Shown here one piece after another: positions 1 through 7,020 of a stretch of DNA of 17,888 nucleotides (position 1 is the first letter of the stretch; the number at the start of each line of letters is the position of its first letter). A program made the translations under genes and the position numbers. The DNA lies in the NCBI GenBank assembly GCA_031406385.1, contig JANOHI010000120.1:1-17888 (forward strand). The letters are read 5' to 3'. Origin of the DNA: JANLQX01 sp031406385 (GTDB lineage: Bacteria > Actinomycetota > Acidimicrobiia > Acidimicrobiales > JANYDT01). Under the pieces are notes generated by a model. The model worked only from the letters and a program-made list of their open reading frames with translations, made no database searches and was not told where the DNA came from.

Positions 1-30
1 CTGGTCCCTCATGAGGGCCTTCGGGTACCT

Positions 31-453
31 GTGTTGAACATCATTCGTCGAGCTTCGATTGCCGTGCGACCCGCGAATTTCCTCAAGGTCCTGTTTGTAT
101 TGTCCATTTCTGCCTTAGTGTTTTTGTTCATGTTCCTACTAGCAAAACCGTCCGAGAATCGGTTCGTCGACCGATACGTGAAAGCGATAGCGCAACGAGA
201 TTACGGGTCGGCCTACTCGCTTCTTTGTGCTGACGGACAGGCAGAAGGGTACGAACGGTTTTCGTATTCCGTGGATCTACTCGGACGGCTGTCGGACACC
301 GATGTACGTCGTGGATGGGACTCTTCCGTCCGCGTTGTTGTCCGGTTGAACGGTCGACGAGCAAGTTTGGATCTGCGCGTAGTTCGAACCAATGGAAAGC
401 GAATCCCTTGTCCCGCCAAGGGCGACAGTCCGATCGGGCGTTGGGTTCAATAG
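31..453 (+). CDS. Hypothetical membrane-anchored protein, 140 aa
   Basis: I do not recognise this gene. The protein has a basic N terminus, one strong hydrophobic segment at about residues 18-39 (FLKVLFVLSISALVFLFMFL) and then a hydrophilic domain of about 100 residues containing two cysteines (in LLCADG and IPCPAKG). It is probably a single-pass membrane protein with an external NTF2/DUF4878-like domain, but that fold is only a guess from the pattern 'RYVKAIAQRDYGSAYSLLC'. The start used is GTG at 31; the frame stays open to the left edge, so the gene could begin outside the window. It ends at TAG (451-453), and the same reading frame continues open into the next ORF. It may be an immunity or accessory gene of the decayed RHS island, by position only. 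Confidence 0.5.
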   Translation: MLNIIRRASIAVRPANFLKVLFVLSISALVFLFMFLLAKPSENRFVDRYVKAIAQRDYGSAYSLLCADGQAEGYERFSYSVDLLGRLSDTDVRRGWDSSVRVVVRLNGRRASLDLRVVRTNGKRIPCPAKGDSPIGRWVQ

Positions 454-534
454 ACCTTTGGAATTCGAACCAACGGATACGACCTCACCGGGGAAAAGAG
501 CACCGGCGGACTGACAAAAGCGGAGTACGCCAAA

Positions 535-960
535 ATGAGATCCGACCTACGCAAGGGATACAACGCGACCGCAAAGTGGGATTCTTACGCGGCGAAGAAT
601 CCCTTCGCAGGTCAACACGCTGGGAATTCAGACGCCTTCAATTCGAACCGGACGGGTCCGGGTCCGAGCCTGGACGGAAAGGGACCGGAAGTGTACAATC
701 CGTACAGCTGGGACAACGTTCTTGCTGTATTGACGTTCATATTCGACTTTGCCGATGGTTGCGCAGCGGGTGCGCCAGCGGGGGCAACCCTGGGCTCCGG
801 CGCTGGCTTCGTGTTTGTTGGTCCGATCGGGGTGGCGCCCGGTGGGACGCTTGGCGCTGGGGCTGGCTGCCTCGGCGGCGGGTTCGGTTCGGCAGTCGGT
901 TTGATCGACTACCAGCCTTTCATACATGAATGGAGCTCGTTAATTAATGGAGAATGCTGA
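535..960 (+). CDS. Orphan RHS C-terminal (toxin-like) domain fragment, glycine-rich
   Basis: The ATG at 535 gives 141 aa. The frame is open from 454 and contains NGYDLTGEKSTGG (from 472), which resembles the YDL-D/T-G sequence that closes RHS cores just before the variable C-terminal domain. No ATG, GTG or TTG lies between 454 and 534, so either translation starts at 535 (GGAG at 522-525) or this is an orphan C-terminal cassette lacking its core. The first half is polar. The second half has a hydrophobic stretch (NVLAVLTFIFDF) followed by a long Gly/Ala-rich segment with repeated GxGxG spacing, reminiscent of glycine-zipper pore-forming peptides. The stop overlaps the start of the next membrane gene by 14 nt, as in toxin-immunity pairs. 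Toxin function is inferred from context; no catalytic motif is visible. Confidence 0.5.
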   Translation: MRSDLRKGYNATAKWDSYAAKNPFAGQHAGNSDAFNSNRTGPGPSLDGKGPEVYNPYSWDNVLAVLTFIFDFADGCAAGAPAGATLGSGAGFVFVGPIGVAPGGTLGAGAGCLGGGFGSAVGLIDYQPFIHEWSSLINGEC

Positions 961-1234
961 GCGCCGATACCTTCTCGACTACCTAGACTGGACAAATCCT
1001 GGTCAGCGTCTACTGGCCTGAGCAATTGCGAGTGGCCTCTTCTCTGGCGGCTTTTTCGTGTTCGTGATCCTCTACTTTCGGGGCACGGACTGGATAAATG
1101 GCCTTCTTCTGGCGGTAGCCACGGGAGTCGGCTGGCAGGCAGCCTTTTTCTTTCTTCTCGAACGACAGGGGATAATCTCCCGAGTACCCGTTGAGGAATC
1201 GAACACCAGCCAGCTCTCGAATGAGGACGAGTAA
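947..1234 (+). pseudogene. Two-helix membrane protein gene interrupted by in-frame TGA (possible immunity gene)
   Basis: ATG 947 opens a 95-codon frame ending at TAA 1232-1234 with a single TGA at 1019-1021 (codon 25). Before it the frame reads MENAERRYLLDYLDWTNPGQ then RLLA; after it comes AIASGLFSGGFFVFVILYF, a loop, GLLLAVATGVGWQAAFFFLL, and a polar tail ending SQLSNEDE. Continuity across the stop, including two clean membrane segments, suggests one gene inactivated by a TGG-to-TGA change. No suitable start follows the TGA. The 14-nt overlap with the upstream Gly-rich ORF suggests translational coupling, typical of an immunity gene that protects against a membrane-active toxin. Homology was not recognised. 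Confidence 0.55.
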
Positions 1235-1757
1235 ACGACACGAACCGGACCGTGGTCACGTCGGCGGCGGTGACCCAGACGTACTGCTACGACAACGCGG
1301 ACCGGCTCACCTCAACCAATACGACCTCGACGGGCGGGAGATCCTCCGGCAGTGGAAGAAGGTTGGGTCAATTAGAGGCAGCTTCGACCTGTGTACCGCC
1401 GGCTGTTTAGGAAAAGTGCCGAACGGGACTACGGTGAAGATTGATCTAGCGGCAGTGTTTCCCCAAGCTGGAGGAGCTCGGGCTTTTGAAACCTGCATCG
1501 AAACTTGTGTCGGAACGAAGAGCACGCTTCAGGACATGCACGGCGACTACAGCCACTTCGGCAGGCTTCGAACGTTCGTTTTTGATGTGAACGAGAACGA
1601 TAGATGGTTCGTTTTTCTCGTCGATGGCCTCTCGGGAACTGACCTCAAGCTCGATGCCGCCACGATGATGCCGGGCAGGGGTGAGGCGGTAAGTGCAGTG
1701 CCTGATCGACTGAGGAGCTTCGTTCCGGTCAACATCTATTTCTTAGGGTACATGTGA
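1191..1757 (+). CDS. Second orphan RHS C-terminal domain fragment (CxxxC-rich)
   Basis: The frame from 1191 gives 188 aa, but residues 1-41 overlap the tail of the membrane gene and the YD remnant in other frames and are probably not real. From residue 42 (nt 1314) the protein reads NQYDLDGREI, the kind of sequence that ends an RHS core ('DPIN-YDLDG'), followed by a unique domain of about 140 residues. Two CxxxC pairs (C68/C72 and C102/C106 of the ORF) suggest disulfides or a metal site. The rest is mixed alpha/beta with no recognised catalytic motif. The stop TGA overlaps the GTG of the following lipoprotein gene (GTGA), again like a toxin-immunity pair. With no core and no obvious start it is probably silent or a remnant. 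Confidence 0.45.
   Translation: MRNRTPASSRMRTSKRHEPDRGHVGGGDPDVLLRQRGPAHLNQYDLDGREILRQWKKVGSIRGSFDLCTAGCLGKVPNGTTVKIDLAAVFPQAGGARAFETCIETCVGTKSTLQDMHGDYSHFGRLRTFVFDVNENDRWFVFLVDGLSGTDLKLDAATMMPGRGEAVSAVPDRLRSFVPVNIYFLGYM
1225..1317 (+). pseudogene. RHS/YD-repeat remnant
   Basis: The frame open from 1225 to 1410 encodes NRTVVTSAAVTQTYCYDNAD followed by RLTSTN. The YCYDNADRLTS signature is characteristic of YD repeats in actinobacterial RHS/WapA-like proteins, and 'NRT...' upstream also matches the usual repeat spacing. There is no start codon or longer YD-repeat context: the piece begins just at the end of the small membrane gene. It runs into the next C-terminal cassette, which is read in a different frame (1314 onward). 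It is therefore a remnant left by recombination or deletion inside a former RHS gene. Confidence 0.7.
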
Positions 1758-2280
1758 AGCCCAATCCCACCTCCGTTGGCGGGCGAGCACTCGGAATCGT
1801 CGCAAGCCTTCTGCTTCTTCTACAACTGTCATCTTGTGGGTCGGAGTCGGTCGCCTCCTGTTCCCGCGGACTTCGGGCTCTCAAAGAGCGTCTGGCGGTT
1901 GCTGCTCCAGACGAGAGCACGCTTGTAGTCGACTCTGAGTCGAAGGATGGAGTTGTCTTTGTTGAGATGAGTCGGCTCCTTCCTGCGCGCGAGACTGATG
2001 CGGGAAATGCCGCTGGCTTGACACCCCCGTGCTTGTTGGGTCCCAACCTGGCCGGTGGCCTCATTCTGTGACGGAAGCTCTTGATCTTCCAGAGTTGGAA
2101 AATGCCTGTAGTAGTTTTGTCGAGCTGTCCGATGGGAGTTCTCGAACGACATACGAGTTCCGCCAGAGGTCTGGCAAGCCCATTAGGAGATTTGAGATCA
2201 CCGATGTTTCGGCAAGCGAAGACTTTCGCCCGTCACCCGCGGAGTCAGGGTCGATGGAAATCAACTCGATTCCTGCGTAG
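1754..2280 (+). pseudogene. Frameshifted lipoprotein gene (possible immunity protein)
   Basis: GTG 1754 opens a 105-aa frame with a short basic N terminus, a hydrophobic core (LGIVASLLLLLQ) and the lipobox LSSC, so the product would be an exported lipoprotein. The frame stops at 2071. A second frame, open from before 2029 to 2280, continues with VTEALDLPELENACSSFVEL and a polar tail ending MEINSIPA. The switch can be explained by loss of one C in the run CCCCC at 2024-2028; restoring it gives one protein of about 175 aa. The GTGA overlap with the upstream CxxxC-rich ORF suggests a coupled partner gene. Single-read sequencing error is the main alternative to true decay. The product family is not recognised. 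Confidence 0.5.
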
Positions 2281-2421
2281 CGCCGAGTGTTCGGTGTCAC
2301 GCACGGCATTCGCGTAGCTTTCTCACGTCGTGACGAGCGCCGCGCTCATCAACCGGCGAAGCTCGCGTTCGGTCCTCTTGCCATTGCGGCCGTTGGTTGC
2401 CGCCAGAAGTTCTGCTCGTCT

Positions 2422-2657
2422 GCGAACCGTGACTACACCGGCCGGATCGTGTCCGCCTGGGGCAACGCCACCGGAACCGGGACCGGTGACTACTACGGCT
2501 ACACCTCCGACACCGACAGCCCCTCGATGATCTACGACGCCACCGCTACCACTCTTACCGACACCATCCTCAGCCTCCCCGGCGGGATCACCCTCACCCG
2601 CAAACCCGGAAACACCGCAGCAACAACATGGGTCTACCGAAACTTCAACGGCGACAC
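2422..2657 (+). pseudogene. RHS core remnant truncated by the IS3 element
   Basis: Within the frame from 2287, residues from about 48 on read RDYTGRIVSAWGN, then DYYGYTSDTDSPSMIYDA, then DTILSLPGGITLTR and TTWVYRNFNGD. This series (tyrosine-rich YGY, 'xLPGGVxxT', 'W.Y.N.HGD') is the usual order in the C-terminal part of actinobacterial RHS cores. The next core segments (YDPFG..., the final 'DPIN-DLDG') are missing because the reading frame meets the left end of the IS at 2658 and stops 15 codons later. Residues before about 47 of this frame do not look like RHS and are probably not part of the old gene. Confidence 0.7.
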
Positions 2658-2682
2658 TGAATCGCCCCGGGGTTAGTGGAGG
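2658..2682 (+). repeat. IS3 left terminal inverted repeat
   Basis: The 25-bp end starts TGAATCGCCCCGGGGTTAG and continues TGGAGG. It matches the reverse complement of 3988-4012 except at three positions (15, 16 and 18). It contains the stop codon of orfB (TAA, read on the minus strand). Confidence 0.85.
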
Positions 2683-3635
2683 GCTTTTTGTCCGGGAGCG
2701 ATCTGCTGTCCGGGGTGGTGTTGACGGTAGTACTTGGCTTCGTGTTCGATCGGGGTGTCGTAGCCGATCGAGCTGTGGATCCGGCAGTTGTTGAACCACC
2801 AGACGTGGTCGGCGGTGGCGAGCTCGAGATGCTCGACGTTGCGCCATGGTCCTTCGGGCCACACCAGTTCGGTCTTGTAGAGACCGATCGTGGATTCGGC
2901 CATCGCGTTGTCGTAGGAATCACCAACAGATCCGATCGAGGCGAGCGCCCCCGCCTCGATTAGACGATCAGTGTACATAATACTTGTGTAGACCGACCCG
3001 GCATCGGAATGATGAATCAAACCGTCAACGAGTTCGTTCGTTTGTGCCCGGGTCCACAGAGCCATCTCTAACGCGTCGAGAGGTAACGCTGTCGGCATTC
3101 GACCAGCGACACGCCACCCAACAATGCGTCGGGCGTAGACATCGATCACGAACGCAGTGAACGCCATCCCGGCCCAGGTCGAGACGTAGGTGAAGTCGAC
3201 GACCCAAAGCTCGTTCGGTTTCGAGGCCACGAACTTGCGGTCAACAAGGTCCGGTGGCCGCTCAGCGTTTGCGTCCGGCCGGGTGGTGATGAACGGCCGT
3301 CCACGCCGCCGACCCCGTAAACACTGGGCCCGCATCAACCGTTCCACCTGGCAACGAGGCACCCGCCCCAACCCGACATGTTCGCCTCGGTCTTGTTCTT
3401 TGCCGAGCTCGATCCACACCTTTCGGGCACCGTAGTTGTGCCGGCCCTGCCGCCGCGACGTGTGGACACGGATCACATGCTCCAACACGACCTCGTCACG
3501 AACGGCCCGTTTCGATGGTGGCCGCTTCTTCGCTGCGTAATACCCGGACGGAGCGATCTTGCAACCATGGCTCGTGAGCACCTTGCAGATCGACTCGACC
3601 CCGAACCGGGACCTGTTCTCATCGATGAAGCTGAC
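2673..3635 (-). CDS. IS3 transposase orfB, DDE catalytic domain
   Basis: The product is the catalytic half of an IS3-family transposase. Visible features are an HTH_21-like region (YGARKVWIEL), the first catalytic Asp in ELWVVDFTYVSTW, the second in HHSDAGSVYTS, and the Glu in DNAMAESTIGLYKTE. Exactly 35 residues separate the second D and the E, giving the DDE(35)E signature, and the C terminus has the usual WFNNCRIHSSIGYDTP. The first formal start is GTG at 3581, but conserved orfB sequence (SFIDENRSRFGVESICKV) continues upstream to 3635. It is thus most likely made as an OrfAB fusion by -1 frameshifting near the orfA stop (CCG TTT TAG read into GTT TTA GTC). The slip site is not a classical heptamer. 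All catalytic residues are intact. Confidence 0.9.
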   Translation of the reverse strand, partial: VSFIDENRSRFGVESICKVLTSHGCKIAPSGYYAAKKRPPSKRAVRDEVVLEHVIRVHTSRRQGRHNYGARKVWIELGKEQDRGEHVGLGRVPRCQVERLMRAQCLRGRRRGRPFITTRPDANAERPPDLVDRKFVASKPNELWVVDFTYVSTWAGMAFTAFVIDVYARRIVGWRVAGRMPTALPLDALEMALWTRAQTNELVDGLIHHSDAGSVYTSIMYTDRLIEAGALASIGSVGDSYDNAMAESTIGLYKTELVWPEGPWRNVEHLELATADHVWWFNNCRIHSSIGYDTPIEHEAKYYRQHHPGQQIAPGQKALH

Positions 3636-3961
3636 TAAAACGGGAGTCGCGGGTCGAGTTCCCGCGCGAAGAAAGACGACGCCGCCAACAAGATTTCGTT
3701 CGCCCGTTTCAACTCGCGGACCTCACGCTCCAACTCCTTGATCCGCCCCGCAGCTTCCGAGGTCACCCCAGGTTTTCGGCCCGCGTTGATATCAACCTGG
3801 CGCACCCAGACCCGCAACGTGTCCGCATGGACCCCGACCAGTTTCGAGATCCGAACCACCGCAGCGTTCTGCGACAAGCCCTCGTCTTGCTCACGAGCCT
3901 CACCCACAAGCCTGATCGCTCGCTGCTTCAACTCCTCTGGATACTTCCGACCTGATGGCAT
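3635..3961 (-). CDS. IS3 transposase orfA, helix-turn-helix protein
   Basis: The product of 108 aa is the DNA-binding half of the IS3 transposase. It has an HTH_Tnp_1 domain (GRKYPEELKQRAIRLVGEA ... GVHADTLRVWVRQV) and a C-terminal leucine-zipper-like coiled coil (AAGRIKELEREVRELKRANE) followed by FFARELDP, as in many IS3 orfA proteins. I chose ATG at 3959-3961 because GAAAGGG lies 6 nt upstream on the minus strand; the frame is open to 3994. It ends at TAG 3635-3637, where the orfB frame lies at -1, and the two are expected to make a frameshift fusion. Confidence 0.9.
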   Translation of the reverse strand: MPSGRKYPEELKQRAIRLVGEAREQDEGLSQNAAVVRISKLVGVHADTLRVWVRQVDINAGRKPGVTSEAAGRIKELEREVRELKRANEILLAASSFFARELDPRLPF

Positions 3962-3984
3962 AACCAACCCTTTCACGGGAAGAA

Positions 3985-5928
3985 ATGCCTCCACCAGACC
4001 CGGGGCGATTCATCGCGACTGCGTTGGGGGTCACTGTGCAGGCCGGGATGACGGTGACGGCGAGTGTGGCGAACGCACTCGCCGGGCGGCAGTTGCTGAT
4101 CGTGTTGGACAATTGTGAGCACGTGTTGGATGCCGCGGCCGATCTGGTGGAAGCGGTGATGGCTCGTACGAACACGGTGACGGTGATTGCGACGTCGCGT
4201 GAAGGGTTGCGTGTTGGTGGAGAGTTTCTATGGCCGGTTCCGTCGCTTGATGTGAAGGCCGGGGCGACCTCGGCGGCGGTGGAGTTGTTTGTGGAGCGGG
4301 CGCGTGCGGTGAAACCCGGATTCAGGCTCGACAACGACACCGACAGCGCTGCCGTGACGGAGATCTGCACCCGACTCGATGGGATTGCGTTGGCGATTGA
4401 GTTGGCCGCAGCACGGATGGTGTCGATGAGTCCGACCGATGTCCGTGATCGTCTTGGTGACCGGTTCCGTCTCCTGTCAGGCGGGCGTCGCGGGTTGGAG
4501 CGGCATCAGACGTTGCGTCATGCGGTGCAGTGGTCCTACGAACTTCTCACCGACGATGAATGTGTTGTGTTGCGGCATGCGTCGGTGTTCGCTGACGGCT
4601 TCGACGTCGCCGCCATCACCGAACTGTGCGGGTCGTTCGACGAGTACGTGATGCTCGATCTGGTCGATTCGTTGGTCCGAAAATCACTCGTCACCGCGCA
4701 ACAATCGCCGGGTGGCCGCGCCCGGTACGGGCTGTTGGAAACGATCCGTCAGTTCGCCGAAGACGAGTTGGCGGCCACCGGAACCGTCGGCGAGGTCCGG
4801 GATCGTCACTCCCACTACTACGCCGAACAAGCCATCGCCTACTGGGACGTGTGGGACGGACCCGGCTACGACACTGCCTGCGACTGGGTCGAGGCGGAGT
4901 TCGACAATCTACGGGCCGGGTTCCGTTGGGCCACCGACCAGGCCGACCTGAAGACCGCAACCGCGATCGCTGCCCACACGACAATGCTCGCCGTCGGTCT
5001 ACAACAGTTCGAGCCGGTCGGGTGGGCCGAAGAACTCCTTCCCTCGGCGATCGCCGCAAAGGTGGCACAACTGCCACGCCTCCACGTCGCCGCCGGCATC
5101 TGCATGTTCAAGGGACGGCCGGATGACGCGGTCGGGTACGCGCAGGCCGCATCGGTGTTGCAGAACGACCCGCGCTATCAACCCTTCGCCATCGAATGGG
5201 CCGCCTACAGGCAAGCTTTCGCCCAGTTTTACGCCGGGCGGCCTGACCGGCACGTAAAGATCTGCACCGCTCTGGCCACCCGAACCGGCCTCGCGCGGGT
5301 GATGGGTCTGTGCGGACTGGCAATGGGTCTCCCGAACGTCGGCCGGTCCGGTGAGGCAACGGCGATCGCTGAAGACGCCCTCAACGCGGCCCGTGCCCGC
5401 GCCAACCCGTACTGGATCGCTTTCGCGTACTTCGCGTACGGGTTTGCGTTCAGCGAAACCGACCCGGCCCGAGCCCTCGACACCTTTCGTCTCGGACTCG
5501 CCTACACCCGACAACACCGACTCCCACGCTTCGAAGCACTCATCGCACGCGATCTCGCTGGGCTCGAAGCGGTTGACGGTGACCTCAACCAGGCCCTGAA
5601 CCTGTTCACCGCCAGCCTCGACTCGTTCCACCAAGCCGGCGACACAACCGACCTGGCAGTCACGTTCGCCTACCTGGCCGTGTTCTACGACCGGATCAAC
5701 CAGCCGGAGATCGCCGCCACCCTCTACGGCACCACCGCCACCCACCACCCCGTCGTTCTGCGGTTCAGCGCCGTTGTGGCGGCGGTCGATCACGTCCGAG
5801 ACAACCTCGGCACCGACTCGTTCGACCGTTGCGTCGCTACCGGAGGCGCCATGGACACCGCTGAAGCCGTCCATTACGCCCGCACCCACATCGAGGCGGC
5901 CGGATCCGAACTGGCGGTGCCGTCGTAA
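3985..5928 (+). CDS. N-terminally truncated ATPase (COG3903-type, AfsR/cyclase-linked regulator)
   Basis: The protein keeps Walker B (RQLLIVLDNCEHVLDAA, about residues 30-46), a sensor motif (VIATSREGLRV), and the 'GIALAIELAAARM' and 'LRHAVQWSYELLTDDE' blocks. The winged-helix segment that ends in 'YGLLETIRQFAEDELA' and a long helical, TPR-like C-terminal region follow. This order is that of large actinobacterial signal-transduction ATPases, often fused to an N-terminal adenylate/guanylate cyclase or a DNA-binding domain. The Walker A loop and everything before it are absent: the IS3 end is at 4012, and residues 1-9 come from IS sequence. ATG 3985 may be a chance start. It ends without a C-terminal HTH, which suggests a cyclase-type parent. 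It is probably non-functional as an ATPase. Confidence 0.8.
   Translation: MPPPDPGRFIATALGVTVQAGMTVTASVANALAGRQLLIVLDNCEHVLDAAADLVEAVMARTNTVTVIATSREGLRVGGEFLWPVPSLDVKAGATSAAVELFVERARAVKPGFRLDNDTDSAAVTEICTRLDGIALAIELAAARMVSMSPTDVRDRLGDRFRLLSGGRRGLERHQTLRHAVQWSYELLTDDECVVLRHASVFADGFDVAAITELCGSFDEYVMLDLVDSLVRKSLVTAQQSPGGRARYGLLETIRQFAEDELAATGTVGEVRDRHSHYYAEQAIAYWDVWDGPGYDTACDWVEAEFDNLRAGFRWATDQADLKTATAIAAHTTMLAVGLQQFEPVGWAEELLPSAIAAKVAQLPRLHVAAGICMFKGRPDDAVGYAQAASVLQNDPRYQPFAIEWAAYRQAFAQFYAGRPDRHVKICTALATRTGLARVMGLCGLAMGLPNVGRSGEATAIAEDALNAARARANPYWIAFAYFAYGFAFSETDPARALDTFRLGLAYTRQHRLPRFEALIARDLAGLEAVDGDLNQALNLFTASLDSFHQAGDTTDLAVTFAYLAVFYDRINQPEIAATLYGTTATHHPVVLRFSAVVAAVDHVRDNLGTDSFDRCVATGGAMDTAEAVHYARTHIEAAGSELAVPS
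3988..4012 (-). repeat. IS3 right terminal inverted repeat
   Basis: Read on the minus strand this end starts TGAATCGCCCCGGGTCTGG and continues TGGAGG, pairing with 2658-2682. The ATG at 3985 that could start the downstream ATPase fragment overlaps the inner edge of this repeat. Confidence 0.85.
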
Positions 5929-6025
5929 CGGCCCACCGGCCACCGCGAACTCACCCCGGGGAGCGTCCGCTGAACCGCTGGCAGGCGGGAGCAGCGCGCA
6001 CCTTCGGTCGATCAGTCGATCTGTA

Positions 6026-6907
6026 TCAGTCGATCGGTCGGCGCAGCGACCAGCCGAGCACGAACGGCATGCCGACGAAGGCGGCGCGGCTTGCTTCCGG
6101 GGCGACGAGCGCGACCACGCCGTTCCCGGCCGGTCCGTCGTCCGGGCCGAGGACGAACTCGTCGCAATCGTCGACGAACAGGCCGGCTGCCCGGAACGCC
6201 CGGAGATAGGCGGAGATCTGGTGGACGTGGTTCCGGACGAACGGCGTCGACCCGTCCGCCTCGAAGAAGAACGCCTGGCCGTCGAGCAGTGCCATGACGG
6301 GATGGGCGTCGGTGATCACGATGCGGCCTCCCGGCCGGACGAGCCGGGCAAAGGTGGCGACGGGTTCGTCGAGGGACGAGAAATGGGTGAGGGCGAGTGA
6401 ACAGACGATGAGATCGAACGAGGCATCGGGAAGGTCGCCGTCGTGGTCGCCGAGCAGGTCGGCGCACAGGAACGACGCCGACGGCACGGCCGTCTTGGCC
6501 CGGGCGAGCATGTCCGCCGACTGGTCGAGCCCGGTTGCCGACGCCGCCTGTTCGGCGAGCCAGCGGAGGTGACGGCCGGTGCCGGTGCAGGCGTCGAGCA
6601 CGTCACCCCACGGCGGAGGACCGACGAGCCGACGCATCACGGCGCCCTCGATGTCGATCAGCGGGTTCCCCGGTTCGTCGTAGCTCGCCGCCCAGCGGGC
6701 GTACCCCTCGACCGCTTCGAGCTCGCGGACGTCCACCGCGAGCCGCTCGATGTGGTCATCGGTTCCGTCGTCGAGCGCCCGCAGCGACGCTCGTATGCCG
6801 TCGAGCCGCGCGTGGATATCGGCATCGTCGCCGCTCATGAACGCCCGGAAGATGGCCAGCCCTTCCGTGGCGATTCGGAGCTCACCCACTCGGAGACGCC
6901 TCGGCAC
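6026..6907 (-). CDS. SAM-dependent methyltransferase (class I), 293 aa
   Basis: The protein has a Rossmann methyltransferase core: motif I VLDACTGTGRHLRWLA (about residues 103-118), the acidic ribose-binding loop TGLDQSADML, a motif near FLCADLLGD, the post-motif DASFDLIVCSLALTHF and RPGGRIVITDAHP. It resembles the Methyltransf_11 (UbiE/COQ5-like) group, whose substrates cannot be read from sequence. The start is GTG at 6905-6907; a TANNNT box (TACGGT) stands 6 nt upstream on the minus strand, fitting leaderless transcription. An alternative start is ATG at 6836-6838 (MSGDDADIH). About 110 bp separate it from the methyltransferase gene upstream on the same strand. Confidence 0.8.
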   Translation of the reverse strand: MPRRLRVGELRIATEGLAIFRAFMSGDDADIHARLDGIRASLRALDDGTDDHIERLAVDVRELEAVEGYARWAASYDEPGNPLIDIEGAVMRRLVGPPPWGDVLDACTGTGRHLRWLAEQAASATGLDQSADMLARAKTAVPSASFLCADLLGDHDGDLPDASFDLIVCSLALTHFSSLDEPVATFARLVRPGGRIVITDAHPVMALLDGQAFFFEADGSTPFVRNHVHQISAYLRAFRAAGLFVDDCDEFVLGPDDGPAGNGVVALVAPEASRAAFVGMPFVLGWSLRRPID

Positions 6908-6913
6908 ATCAGC

Positions 6914-6919
6914 ACCGTA
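6914..6919 (-). promoter_or_regulatory. Candidate -10 box for a leaderless methyltransferase mRNA
   Basis: On the minus strand TACGGT is followed by six bases (GCTGAT) and the GTG start at 6907. Transcription would then start at or next to the start codon, and no Shine-Dalgarno is seen. No convincing -35 was found. Confidence 0.3.
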
Positions 6920-7020
6920 GCGGCGAGATACCGGGGGAGGTGGACCATTTCCCTGTCCGTGCGGTCACCGGTCCAGTTCCTACAGGACTGAACCCCGGGG
7001 CGTCGTTGCCTCGTCGAGGC

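Larger units (their letters stand above)
2658..4012 (-). mobile_element. IS3-family insertion sequence, complete, 1355 bp
   Basis: The two ends are 25-bp imperfect inverted repeats (22 of 25 positions identical) beginning TGAATCGCCCCGGG. They enclose orfA and orfB on the minus strand with the orfB stop inside the left repeat. This is the standard IS3 layout. The flanking bases (...GGCGACAC on the left, TCGCGACT... on the right) share no 3-5 bp direct repeat, so there is no target duplication. The left flank is an RHS core remnant and the right flank is the middle of an ATPase gene, which points to an adjacent deletion or recombination after insertion. The subgroup within IS3 could not be settled by eye. 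Confidence 0.9.

Noticed and set aside
1019..1021. TGA as selenocysteine or recoded Trp
   Set aside because: No SECIS-like structure was recognised and other genes in the window use TGA as a normal stop, so a nonsense mutation is simpler.
1191..1313. N-terminal 41 residues of the second cassette ORF as real protein
   Set aside because: They overlap the membrane gene tail and a YD-repeat that are better read in other frames.
4999..5943. 314-aa minus-strand open frame
   Set aside because: Antisense to the ATPase C-terminal region, Gly/Val-rich and without motifs.
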